Shown piece by piece: positions 52,727 through 62,406 of a DNA stretch of 64,000 nucleotides. Location: positions 44,822 through 108,821 of the forward strand of contig NZ_JAAKXY010000008.1 of NCBI RefSeq assembly GCF_011043775.1, written 5' to 3'. How positions within the stretch are numbered: the stretch's first letter is position 1; every line of letters starts with the position of its first letter. The translations under genes and the position numbers were made by a program. This DNA is from Natronolimnobius sp. AArcel1. GTDB lineage: Archaea > Halobacteriota > Halobacteria > Halobacteriales > Natrialbaceae. The notes under the pieces are model-generated. The model made no database searches and was not told where the DNA came from. It was given only the letters and a program-made list of their open reading frames with translations.

Positions 52727-53510
52727 CGGTTCACAAAGAGGCATACGTGGACCGTCTACGAGAAACGCCGACGCGAGGCAACACCGATCGGAAGTGAGTG
52801 ACGGCCCAAACGGCTGTATAGCGCTGTTTCGTTAAGTGTGAAAAGTGAGGCGGTGAGGTTTTGTGGTGGCCGTGTGAAAAATCGATCCCCTCAGCGGGTA
52901 TATCGACTGAATTGATTGGAGTTTGGTGGAGCAAGAGCGGATACCCAACCCTTGAAGTCGGGGTTATTAACAGCTCGGAGGATGTCACTCTGGACGGTAC
53001 GGTCATACAACCACATTCGTTGAGAGTCCTTGAAGGGCTGTAGCAGAAGACACATACATTCACATTGAATCACTATCATTTTCACAGTATCACTGTAGGA
53101 TAGATATCATATTTGTGTAGAGTTCTTTATCAAAGACATATACGCATTTTTGAAATCGCGCACATGCGTCGAACCGATTAATAATACAATCCAGATACCT
53201 ACACAACAAATACATGAAATAAAACCTATATTATCGGCAAGTGACGCTAATCAAACATTCAATCACTAATAACGAGTTATCGGTTTTAGCCGTCTATAGC
53301 CCTAGCATTGCGCCATCAGCACAGCCAATTCAAATGAATGGGCAGACATGTGTTATGATCAAATGATTTAATACACACGAATAAATATATCTCATAGTAT
53401 GTTCGGGGGAGCTACATATTCGGGCAGTAGTACAAGTAAAATATCTTTGAGAAAACGTTCAAAAATCAAGACGGGATACAGAGCGAGTTCCGTTACTCCG
53501 GGGGACTCAG
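52727..53510. other. Gene-poor region before the giant surface protein
   Basis: Bases 52861-53043 have an open frame whose end (EVGVINSSEDVTLDGTVIQP, then HSLRVLEGL) looks like the beta-sandwich C-terminus of a glycoside hydrolase, probably a gene remnant. From 53050 the sequence is strongly AT-rich. AATAAATATATC at about 53381-53392 is a candidate TATA box, and GGGGGA at 53497-53502 a possible ribosome binding site 8 bases before the ATG at 53511. Confidence 0.4.
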
Positions 53511-56500
53511 ATGAATAATCAATCCACTTTTATCGGCACCTGGGTTGTCATTTTTCTTCTGATTACTGGGGTAGGAGTCGTTGCTGCCAGTACAGATGTT
53601 GGATGGAACACAACACCACCTGCAGAAGTAGAATACGGTGATACCTTTACAGTAGCCTTCAGCGGTGAAGTTGATGATACTGGCGAACACACTATTAACG
53701 ATTTTGTTGATGGTGACAGAGTTGAAATCGACAGCACAGATATTGAAGGTTCTTTTGTCGAATTCTGGACCGTAGACACTGAGGATTTTGATCCAGGGGA
53801 AGAGTTGAACTTGTATGGAATGGTAGAAGAGGATAGTTGGCTGGGTGGTGAAACTGATACTACACCGGCGGCAACGGTCCAAATAGCAGATGTTGCTGAT
53901 GAACTTGAGTGGGAAACAGCACCGCCAACAGAGGTTGACGATGGTGATTCATTCACGATAATAGTTTCCGGATCGACATCTGAAGAGGGGGAAGTGTGCC
54001 TCGACCAATCTGGATACTTTAGTCACGACGAGTGTGAAGAGGTAGATGTTGGTTCGTTCGAGATTGATTTCACAGTTGATAGTGATAATGACCTTGGACT
54101 TGAGCCTGGTGATGATGCTGAATTAACGGTGAGCACGCCGACTGACGAATCGCTTACTCGGACAGTAGGCGTTACTCCAGCAACACATATTGATTGGCAG
54201 ACGAGACCTCCAACTGAAGTAGAGTACGGGGAGACGTTCCAGGTGGCTTTTGCTGGAGAAGTTGAGGAAGAAGGAGACCTTGCCCTTCGAGAGGCCGGTA
54301 TTCTCGATTCAACTCTCGCAACAGCCGAAGAGGAAGACGAGTTTACGCGAACAGCAGAGGTTGATACTACCGACTTTGATCCAGGTGATGAGATTGATCT
54401 CTACGGCGAGATCGAAGAGGACGGATGGTGGGGTACTGAGGATGATACCACGTCAGTTGAGACAGTACAGATAGAAAATATACCAGACGAAGTCGAATGG
54501 GGTGAAACACCTCCAGACAATGTTGAGGAAGATGAAACAGTGGATGTAACTGTTATAGGCTCTACTTCTGAGACTGGGGAAGTCTGTCTTGACCAGTCTG
54601 GATACTTCAGCCACGAGGAGTGTGAAGAGGTAGACATTGGATCGTTTGAGGTTGATTTCACAGTTGATCCAGAAACAGACCTCGGACTTGAACCCGGTGA
54701 TGAAACCGAGTTGACTGCGACAGCACCAAATGATGAATCATCTGTTCAAACAGTCGGTATTCCTCCAAAAACGTTCATTGAGTGGGACACTTCTACACCC
54801 GAGTCAATTGAGTATGGAGAGACATTTCAGGTGACACTCGAGGGGGCTGTCGAAAACGAAGGTGAACTCGCTTTGCGAGAGTCCAGTATCCTTGATACAA
54901 CTCTCGCAACAGCCGAAGAGGAAGATGAGTTTACGCGAACAGCAGAGGTTGACACCACCGACTTTGACCCTGGTGATGAGATTGATCTCTACGGCGAAAT
55001 CGAAGAGGACGGATGGTGGGGTACTGAGGATGATACCACGTCGATTGAGACAGTCCAAATAGGGGGCGTATCTGATGAGATACACTGGGAAGAATATCCT
55101 CCGAATCAGGTTGAGAATGGTGAGAATTTTGATGTCTCCCTTAGTGGATCGACAACTGAAGCTGGAGAGGTCTGCATTGAGCAATCCGGGTTTCTGAGTC
55201 ACAATGAGTGCGAAGAAGTAGACGCCGGATCATTTGAAGTTGATTTCAACATTGATGTCACCGAGGACCTAGGAGTTGAGCACGGAGAGGAAACTGAACT
55301 AACTGCCACGGCACCAGATGCAGAAACCTCAACTACATCTGTAGGCGTTCCACCGGCAACATACATTGAATGGGATACTGAACCTCCTGAATCGGTTGAA
55401 CATGGAGAAATATTCCAAGTGAGTCTTGCAGGTGAAGTTGAAAGTGAGGGAGAACTTACACTCCGTGAGTCAGGACTTCTTGATACGACACTTGCATCAG
55501 ATGACGAGCAAGGGGAATTTACACGTACTGCAGAAGTTGACACTGATGAGGTAGAACCCGGTGACGAGATTGAACTCTATGGGGAGATTGAAGAAGATGG
55601 ATGGTGGGGTACCGAAGACGATACAACGTCGGTCAAGACCGTTCAAGTCGGAGATGTTGCTGACGAAATCCGATGGGAAGAAACACCTCCCGAAGAAGTC
55701 GAAGAAGGCGAGACTTTCGAAGTGGCTGTTTCCGGTTCTACTTCCGAAGATGGGGAAGTCTGTCTTGATCAAGCCGGGTACCTAAGCTATGAAACATGCG
55801 AGGACGTCGAAGTTGGTTCGTTTGATGTTGATTTCAGCGTTGATGCAGAAGACGACCTTGGAATCGAACCAGGTGATGAAACCGATCTAACTGTTTCTGC
55901 ACCGAATGATGAAACATCAGCACAAACTGTTGCAGCCCCACCAACAACCTTTGTCCAATGGGAGTCAGAACTACCAACTGAAGTTGAATACGGTGATACT
56001 TTCCAAGTAACACTCTCGGGAGAAGCCGACAGCGCAACCGACTTAGAACTGCGTGAATCACGGATAGTGGATCGGACACTAGCATCAGAAACTGAAGATG
56101 GTGAATTTTCACAAACTGCCCAAGTCGAGACCACTGATTTCGACCCTGGAGACGAAATTACACTCTATGGCGAAATTGGAGATGATACCACCACATCGCA
56201 TACTGTTGAGATTGGTGACCGCACCGAAACAGAATTGGATGTAGATCTGCCAGCAGAGACAGATGGCGACACTGTACGAATTGATGGACAACTGCTGGAA
56301 AAAGATACTGGAGACGAAGTCAGTAATCAGCCAGTTGACCTAGTCGCCGATGGTACTATTCTCAACGATGAACTTGCAACGTCAAAGACGGATAATGACG
56401 GTGAGTTCACAATCAAATGGGATACTGGGGAAACCGATACTGATGAATCAGTGAACGTTTTCGTCGAATTTGAGAACTCCTCAAGTATATATGAAGGGGA

Positions 56501-59500
56501 ACAATCCCCCGGAGACGGAACGTACCCAATTCAAACTGATCCAGAAGTGGAGGTGTTTGACCACGATATTGGTGCAGTTTGGTCTTCTCAAACGGTTATG
56601 CAAGGTAATACGACCAAATTGTATCTGTTACCCATGTCAGAAGATGGGTTTGAAACAGATCCACCAGCGGATATGCCCGAGGTTGAACTAGCCATTGAGG
56701 GGCTTCCAGACGACGCATACGAAATAGATCGTCCAGAAGATCAATTGTTGACAACCTTCCCACTGACAAATCAACGAGCTACGGGATATGCCACACCAGT
56801 TGAAATTGATACCGAAAACTTAGAAATGGGTGAACACTCGTTCGAGGTCACGAGTAAGACGACGGACAGCAATATTTCACAGTCGAACGAGTTGTCAATG
56901 GAAGTCGTTGACGAGACAGACGAGGGAGCCCGCTCAGTTGCGTTTGATTCCTTTAATCGGACTACTACGCCGTACTGGTGGAGCGATACCGCAACTGTGT
57001 CCGTTTTGGACGAAACCGGTATCGAGGATCCCGCAACCTATACAATGGACAAAACATCGAGTATGTTGAAAAACGTCCATAGCAAAAAAGGGCTTGTGTC
57101 ACCCCTGAAAGTCTTAGCAGACACATATACCAACCGTGTTGCTCCACTGCTTGGAGCTGTTGAAGACATGGAAACAGGTGTTCTACTAGCTGAGTCCGCT
57201 AACGAGAGCGATACGGACATTGATCAGTTCCATCAAACACTTGGCTCAGCAGAGACACAGCTGAACGAGGGAGATGACGCAGAAGCTGCGGATACAATCG
57301 ATTACGCACTTGATGATGTACAGACTTGGCGTAATCAACTTGAAGAGGTAGAAACGGCTGATGAAGTGTCAAAAGAAGTTGCTCTCGAGCAATTAGTAAC
57401 AATAGAAGAGCACCTCCAGGCTGAAAAGCAACAACTCGAGCCTGAAGACGCATCTATCACATTTGTCGATGAGCCAGACTCCGAGATCGATGTCAGTGAT
57501 AATGAGGATGTAGAAGCCACTGTTGAGGTCACGAATACGGGCGTTGAATCTGAGGAGTTTTTCGTCGGGTATTCCGCAATCGGACCTGATGGTAACGAGT
57601 TTGACAACGATGGAACGACAGGAACAACGGTAGAACTCGAACCCAACGAATCGAAGACCACTCCACTCACATGGTCTCCTGAAGAAGATACTCCCAGCGG
57701 AGAATTCGACTTATACACGTCAGTATGGAAAGAAACTGACCGCGATGACCTCGAGACGAGGCTTGATGCCGATTACAGTGTAGAACCAGTAGTAGTCACT
57801 ACGTCAGAAGATAGGGATGTGGAATTTGAAACTGAATTGGAAACGGAACCAGCTGAAGAGTTTGAGGTTGGAGATGAGTTCCAGATGGCAGGGATCGCTG
57901 AAAACACTGGTTACGACACCGGTGAAGTGATCCTTGAAGCCTCTGTCAATGGCGAAGCCCGGGATTCAAAAACTGCTGAAGTAGATCCGGGTGAAGGGGT
58001 TGATGAATATTTCACTGTTGAACTCGAGAACGACGAAGAAAAAGAGATAGAACTTGTAGCGTATGTGGATGATGACCCTGTAGACGACGTCAGGGTCGAG
58101 GTTGAACCTGTCGGTCAAGACCTGCGTGTCGAAGATCTATCAATTGAGAATCCAACTACCGATGACCCATTCGAAAATGGAGAAGACGAAATGGTCATCG
58201 ATACCATCGCCAAGTATTCGGATAACATCTCGCCAGAGGAAGTAGCTAATCAAAGCGAGTTTGGTGTGCAGATCGGTGACGAGTGGGCAGAAGTCGAGTC
58301 GACAGAGTTCGAAGAGGGTGTCTGTGATGCTGACTGTCCGAGCGAAGTGCCGGTCACTCTTACAACAGAGATTCCAGACACTACTGAGGGAATAAACAAT
58401 GTATCTGTAATTGCAGATCTCCCCGAAGGAGAGTCATTGACCGAACTACAGACAATAGAACGAACTGAAAGTTCAGCTATAACTCTTGAATCGGCTATTG
58501 ATGTTGTCTCTTCGCCAACTGGTGCAGAAGTTACAGTCGATGGTGAAAACGTCGGAACAACCCCGGTTGAAATTGAGCACCATCCCAAAGAAGACGAGAC
58601 AGTTACTGTCGATAAGGATGGGTATGAATCTGAAGAGGTCCAGTTAGAGGAGACAGAGTCTATCGATGTGGACCTACACGAGAAAGACGAACGAGGAACG
58701 GATGTAGAGGTTACTGAATCCGACTTTAGTGCCCATAGTAGTAACGGGGAAGCAGAAATTCTTGCAGAGACAACGATCGAAAACACCGGGGAAGAAGATG
58801 ATGAAATGACAGTCGAATTCTTCGTGGATGGTGAGTCCGTCGATGAAGAGTCTATCTTTGTTGAGGCAGATGAATCAGACTCCATTTTGTTGTCTACGAC
58901 TGTTAGCGAACCCAGAGAGTACGATGTACAAGTAACTGGTGGTGACGAAGAGTCGATTGAGGTATCGCTAGATGACGATAAATCATACTTCAGTGTACAA
59001 CATACTGAGTCAGTTGAACATACACAAGGCGAAGATCTCAACTTCGAAGTAGAAATAGAGAATACAGGGAATGAAGACGATACGCAAACGATAGAAATTG
59101 ATGGTGGCGACCTTGGCAGTGACTCCATTGAAACGACAATAAACAGCAATGAATCCACAACAGAGAATGTCACACTCGAAAGTGCAGATTCAGACGCTGG
59201 TACACACACAGTGACTGTCGAGAGTGAAGACGATAGCACTGATATACCAGTTGAAATTCAACCAGATGGGGATGGACCCTTCTTTGATTTCGCCACTGAG
59301 GAAGCAAATGAACCGGTCGAAGGAGAACAACTCGAGGTTCCAGTTACGACAACGAATATCGGGGATGAACCTGACGAACAGACTATTTCAATGGCAGTCG
59401 ATGGTTCAACTGCGGATGAAGCTATAGTTGATCTTGATAAAAATACATCTGCAAACGAGACGCTAACTTACGAAACAGAGACTGGCGATGCACCCTCTGT

Positions 59501-60407
59501 AAATCTGACTATAGACTCCGATGGAGAAAGTGCTTCCAAAACACAGACTGCAACAGTAGAACCTTCTGGTGAGCCAAATATTAGTATTGAACCAGAAGAT
59601 GAGCCAATTGAAGTGAATGAGACAACGTCACTAATCGTATCTTCAGAGTATGAAAATGGCACAGTCAATAATGTGTCAGATGTAGCGAGAATTGAAAGCT
59701 CTGATTCGGATACTGCTACTATTGAAGAAACAGAAGTGACTGGAAACAGTGAGGGGAATGTGACAATAGAAGCTGAATACGGTAGTGAGAGTAGCGCTAC
59801 AGAGTTGGCTGTTGAAAGCGAAACAGAAAGTGATGGAAATGGAGGTCCCGGATTGTCTCCCCCGGACGAGTCGGACGAGTCCGAAGTGTTTGAACTTGGA
59901 CCAGCAGACGTACCAAGCGATGTCGGTGCAGAGACAACAGCTGAAATTGAAGTACCAGTCGAAAATGTTGGCGAAACAGCTGGGATAACAGATGTCACCC
60001 TCTCGTTTGCCGACTACGAAGAAAGTTCGAGCACTGGGGCGCTTGGGGAAGGTGATGAGACAACAATCACCTTTGAAGTTACAACTCCAGATGAACCAGG
60101 AGAGTATGAAATAGTCTTTGAGACAACTGGTGATGAATACACAACTGAATTGTCAATAGAAGAGGATATAGAAGATGCAGAAGATGATAGTGAAGACGGA
60201 ACTGATGAAGAATCACAAGAGGACGACAGTACTGCTCAAGAGTCTGAAGAGGATAGCGAAGAACAACCAGATGACTCATCAGAAGACGATGAAGTCGTTG
60301 GAGTGAGTGCCGATGAAGTTCCTGGCTTTGGTGCCTCAATCGCTGTCGTGGCCATCGTGATAGCAGCGGTCATCACTCGAGTGTTTGGTCAGGTACCTAA
60401 CGAGTAG
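53511..60407 (+). CDS. Giant repeat-built surface protein with PGF-CTERM-type anchor
   Basis: The 2298-residue, very acidic protein starts with a signal peptide (FIGTWVVIFLLITGVGVVAA). Residues ~30-905 are nine ~97-residue beta-sandwich repeats in strict A-B alternation: five A units (P-x-E-V-E-Y-G-[DE]-T-F, ending LYGEIEEDGWWGTEDDTT) and four B units (GSTSE-x-GEVCLDQ, then SH-[DE]-ECEEV) with two cysteines each. Then come Ig-like parts, a helical region (~1200-1300), CARDB-like domains (~1313, 1430, 1730, 1825, 1920, 2123), a PEGA domain (~1666-1723) and a Glu/Asp/Ser-rich stalk. The end EVPGFGASIAVVAIVIAAVI followed by TRVFG is an archaeosortase-type sorting signal. It is probably a cell-surface adhesin or S-layer-associated protein. 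Confidence 0.88.
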   Translation: MNNQSTFIGTWVVIFLLITGVGVVAASTDVGWNTTPPAEVEYGDTFTVAFSGEVDDTGEHTINDFVDGDRVEIDSTDIEGSFVEFWTVDTEDFDPGEELNLYGMVEEDSWLGGETDTTPAATVQIADVADELEWETAPPTEVDDGDSFTIIVSGSTSEEGEVCLDQSGYFSHDECEEVDVGSFEIDFTVDSDNDLGLEPGDDAELTVSTPTDESLTRTVGVTPATHIDWQTRPPTEVEYGETFQVAFAGEVEEEGDLALREAGILDSTLATAEEEDEFTRTAEVDTTDFDPGDEIDLYGEIEEDGWWGTEDDTTSVETVQIENIPDEVEWGETPPDNVEEDETVDVTVIGSTSETGEVCLDQSGYFSHEECEEVDIGSFEVDFTVDPETDLGLEPGDETELTATAPNDESSVQTVGIPPKTFIEWDTSTPESIEYGETFQVTLEGAVENEGELALRESSILDTTLATAEEEDEFTRTAEVDTTDFDPGDEIDLYGEIEEDGWWGTEDDTTSIETVQIGGVSDEIHWEEYPPNQVENGENFDVSLSGSTTEAGEVCIEQSGFLSHNECEEVDAGSFEVDFNIDVTEDLGVEHGEETELTATAPDAETSTTSVGVPPATYIEWDTEPPESVEHGEIFQVSLAGEVESEGELTLRESGLLDTTLASDDEQGEFTRTAEVDTDEVEPGDEIELYGEIEEDGWWGTEDDTTSVKTVQVGDVADEIRWEETPPEEVEEGETFEVAVSGSTSEDGEVCLDQAGYLSYETCEDVEVGSFDVDFSVDAEDDLGIEPGDETDLTVSAPNDETSAQTVAAPPTTFVQWESELPTEVEYGDTFQVTLSGEADSATDLELRESRIVDRTLASETEDGEFSQTAQVETTDFDPGDEITLYGEIGDDTTTSHTVEIGDRTETELDVDLPAETDGDTVRIDGQLLEKDTGDEVSNQPVDLVADGTILNDELATSKTDNDGEFTIKWDTGETDTDESVNVFVEFENSSSIYEGEQSPGDGTYPIQTDPEVEVFDHDIGAVWSSQTVMQGNTTKLYLLPMSEDGFETDPPADMPEVELAIEGLPDDAYEIDRPEDQLLTTFPLTNQRATGYATPVEIDTENLEMGEHSFEVTSKTTDSNISQSNELSMEVVDETDEGARSVAFDSFNRTTTPYWWSDTATVSVLDETGIEDPATYTMDKTSSMLKNVHSKKGLVSPLKVLADTYTNRVAPLLGAVEDMETGVLLAESANESDTDIDQFHQTLGSAETQLNEGDDAEAADTIDYALDDVQTWRNQLEEVETADEVSKEVALEQLVTIEEHLQAEKQQLEPEDASITFVDEPDSEIDVSDNEDVEATVEVTNTGVESEEFFVGYSAIGPDGNEFDNDGTTGTTVELEPNESKTTPLTWSPEEDTPSGEFDLYTSVWKETDRDDLETRLDADYSVEPVVVTTSEDRDVEFETELETEPAEEFEVGDEFQMAGIAENTGYDTGEVILEASVNGEARDSKTAEVDPGEGVDEYFTVELENDEEKEIELVAYVDDDPVDDVRVEVEPVGQDLRVEDLSIENPTTDDPFENGEDEMVIDTIAKYSDNISPEEVANQSEFGVQIGDEWAEVESTEFEEGVCDADCPSEVPVTLTTEIPDTTEGINNVSVIADLPEGESLTELQTIERTESSAITLESAIDVVSSPTGAEVTVDGENVGTTPVEIEHHPKEDETVTVDKDGYESEEVQLEETESIDVDLHEKDERGTDVEVTESDFSAHSSNGEAEILAETTIENTGEEDDEMTVEFFVDGESVDEESIFVEADESDSILLSTTVSEPREYDVQVTGGDEESIEVSLDDDKSYFSVQHTESVEHTQGEDLNFEVEIENTGNEDDTQTIEIDGGDLGSDSIETTINSNESTTENVTLESADSDAGTHTVTVESEDDSTDIPVEIQPDGDGPFFDFATEEANEPVEGEQLEVPVTTTNIGDEPDEQTISMAVDGSTADEAIVDLDKNTSANETLTYETETGDAPSVNLTIDSDGESASKTQTATVEPSGEPNISIEPEDEPIEVNETTSLIVSSEYENGTVNNVSDVARIESSDSDTATIEETEVTGNSEGNVTIEAEYGSESSATELAVESETESDGNGGPGLSPPDESDESEVFELGPADVPSDVGAETTAEIEVPVENVGETAGITDVTLSFADYEESSSTGALGEGDETTITFEVTTPDEPGEYEIVFETTGDEYTTELSIEEDIEDAEDDSEDGTDEESQEDDSTAQESEEDSEEQPDDSSEDDEVVGVSADEVPGFGASIAVVAIVIAAVITRVFGQVPNE

Positions 60408-60529
60408 GAGTTTGCGTTGTTCTCGTTCGAGTTATTGTAAAATAGGAATATATCAAAATAGGATATATTAAGAAAATGTTCACCTGACTCGTCTGAATTC
60501 TAATTCACCTTCAAGTCAGATTGTTTATC

Positions 60530-61837
60530 TTAATGTACAACTGTATTTAGTAGATATTCTTCAATCGAATCCTTTTCCCAAACGACTGTAATAGAGGTCT
60601 GAGATTCAACTTCGATCTCAATGTAATCTCCGGGTTTTAGTTTATTATATTCGTCATCAAATTGAATATCTATTGGTTCGCCATCAATTAGAATTTCGGT
60701 ATTAGCGGCTTCTACTATGTCACCGCCAGTATGTTCTATCATATACAAATCTTCTTCAACGTCAGAAAATCGGAGATTCACTGACGCCCCCATCGGTTCC
60801 GGATCAAGCAGATTGAAATTTTCGACAGAGATTTTCCAGTCGTACAACAAACATTGGTCTGCCATTTCTTCACCCAATGGCTCATACGCCTGAAACAATG
60901 ATTCCTCGTCTTCATTCTCAAATAGTGTGTTTTCAATTTCTTCAATATCAGTCTGATCAAATCCATCAGATTTCCCAAAGACGGTTCTCATAACCACGAA
61001 ATCACTATTTATTTGCCACCCGTATGCAACGCCATAGTCTTCAGAATTATTCCCTGGATTAACGTACATTGCTGTAGGCCGACCTAGCAATTCGGTCGCC
61101 TCTGTAAACCACGTTGGTTGGTTGTCTGGAGTGGCTTCTGATTCGTGAGTGTAGATCCGATCAAGAAGGTAAGGTTTCACCTGTTCGACGCCCTCGGAGT
61201 GATCCTCCAATGACATCCAAGCATACCCAAAAGTAGACTCCCCAACAGCAACTACCCCTTCCTCACTTTCCATAATCATCAACCCATCGTCATCTGTTGA
61301 TTGGTCTTGTAAGTCAATGTCATCAAGTTCCGAGTTAAACTTATCAAATAACTCTTCTTGGGAACCTGTGTAATCACCAATATAGAATGCCGGATTTCTT
61401 CTAGACTCCGGATGTTCAAAAACACCTGTTAGATAGAAGTCTTTGTCATCAAAAGGAAATTTCGGGCTAAAGTCAGGATCATCTAATATATCAGTCGATA
61501 AACTGTCCTCGTTATAAAACATAACATAAACACCATTTCTTAAATAATCAAAGTACTGCTCAAACTCAACAGGATTCCAGTACCAACTCTCTGAGTCCGA
61601 TTGAAGCCTAATTGGAAACTCCCCGGTCACAGACCAGGATACATCACCAGCATCAGACCCATCGCCATTTTCGTCAGTCTCTGAGGGTTCGTCATCACCA
61701 CTATCAGCAGATGTGTTATCTTGATCGTCATAACTTACAGATTCATTAGAACCATTTTGATTATCACTGCTTGTGCAGCCTGCAACTGTTATAGAGCACG
61801 ATCCAATACCTGTTACTATATACTCTCTTCGATTCAT
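60530..61837 (-). CDS. Secreted lipoprotein of unknown function
   Basis: The 435-residue product starts at ATG 61837: MNRREYIVTGIGSCSITVAG followed by Cys21, a lipobox with a twin-arginine start. A Ser/Asp/Glu-rich linker follows to about residue 60. The rest is an acidic globular region (EFPIRLQSDSESWYWNPVEF and onward) and a C-terminal beta domain (MIEHTGGDIVEAANTEILID). I recognise no catalytic domain. The AT-rich composition equals that of the convergent giant surface protein, so the two may have moved together. Confidence 0.75.
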   Translation of the reverse strand: MNRREYIVTGIGSCSITVAGCTSSDNQNGSNESVSYDDQDNTSADSGDDEPSETDENGDGSDAGDVSWSVTGEFPIRLQSDSESWYWNPVEFEQYFDYLRNGVYVMFYNEDSLSTDILDDPDFSPKFPFDDKDFYLTGVFEHPESRRNPAFYIGDYTGSQEELFDKFNSELDDIDLQDQSTDDDGLMIMESEEGVVAVGESTFGYAWMSLEDHSEGVEQVKPYLLDRIYTHESEATPDNQPTWFTEATELLGRPTAMYVNPGNNSEDYGVAYGWQINSDFVVMRTVFGKSDGFDQTDIEEIENTLFENEDEESLFQAYEPLGEEMADQCLLYDWKISVENFNLLDPEPMGASVNLRFSDVEEDLYMIEHTGGDIVEAANTEILIDGEPIDIQFDDEYNKLKPGDYIEIEVESQTSITVVWEKDSIEEYLLNTVVH

Positions 61838-61871
61838 AATATATGCTATGAACAGGAATTCATTGAATGTT

Positions 61872-61893
61872 TCCCCGCGCACAGTAGCGCGGG
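61872..61893 (-). repeat. IS1341-type right-end hairpin
   Basis: CCCCGCGC-acagta-GCGCGGGG lies between the lipoprotein start and the TnpB fragment. It has the form of the right end of the leftward IS element to which the TnpB fragment at 61905 belongs. Confidence 0.55.
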
Positions 61894-61904
61894 GAATCCT
61901 TCTC

Positions 61905-62403
61905 TCACGAGGGTAGGCTTCCTGTTTCGAGGACGTGACTTGCAGACACGCGCTGGAAATCAGAGGTGTCCGTAGCGGTCACAGTCTCAACAGGCGTCGA
62001 TTCGGGCCATCCCAGCCCTACCTCAGAAAACCCACGCTTGAGAACCTTCATCGCCGTCGCAAAATCGCGTGCGATTTTGCTGCCCGTCAGACGTAGTCTG
62101 ACGACCGCGTTCGAGTCTCTATCTGTCTCGAATCCACAACTCGGACAGGAGTGTTCCCGCACCCAGATGGGTTTCACCGTCTCCACACCGCATGACGCGC
62201 ACTCTTTGGTGGTGCCTCGTGCTTCGACCTGCACAACGTGCGTTCCGTGCAGGTCGCCTTTGTATTCGAGGAGCGTGATGAACTGTCGCCACGCCGCGTC
62301 CTGCTTGTTGCGAGCGTTGTGCGACTGTTCGAACATCCCCTTCACGTCCAAGTCCTCCACGGTCACAAGGTCATATTCTCTCGCGTATTGAGCTACCCAC
62401 CGC
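61905..62403 (-). pseudogene. TnpB C-terminal fragment carrying a palindrome insertion
   Basis: Leftward frame from ~62403: AQYAREYDLVTVEDLDVKGM (RuvC-II with Glu), RNKQDAAWRQF, zinc finger CASCGVETVKPIWVREHSCP, then RuvC-III FETDRDSNA and MKVLKRGFSEVGLGWPESTP. Between SNA and MKVLK are 16 extra residues (VVRLRLTGSKIARDFA) encoded by two palindromes; the related fragment at 39712 has NRDANAAMNVLQRGF without them. The N-terminal half is missing, cut off where the ISH3 element begins. Confidence 0.8.
62059..62103. repeat. Two adjacent perfect palindromes inside the TnpB fragment
   Basis: GCAAAATCGC-gt-GCGATTTTGC (62059-62080) and CGTCAGAC-gta-GTCTGACG (62085-62103), separated by TGCC. They form an in-frame insertion at the RuvC-III site. 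The style (tandem unrelated hairpins with TGCC-type spacers) equals the set at 26397-26500. Confidence 0.65.
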
Positions 62404-62406
62404 TAA

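Noticed and set aside
58250..59239. 329-codon Ser-rich open frame on the - strand inside the giant gene
   Set aside because: It is the antisense shadow of Glu/Asp-rich codons in the long surface-protein gene.
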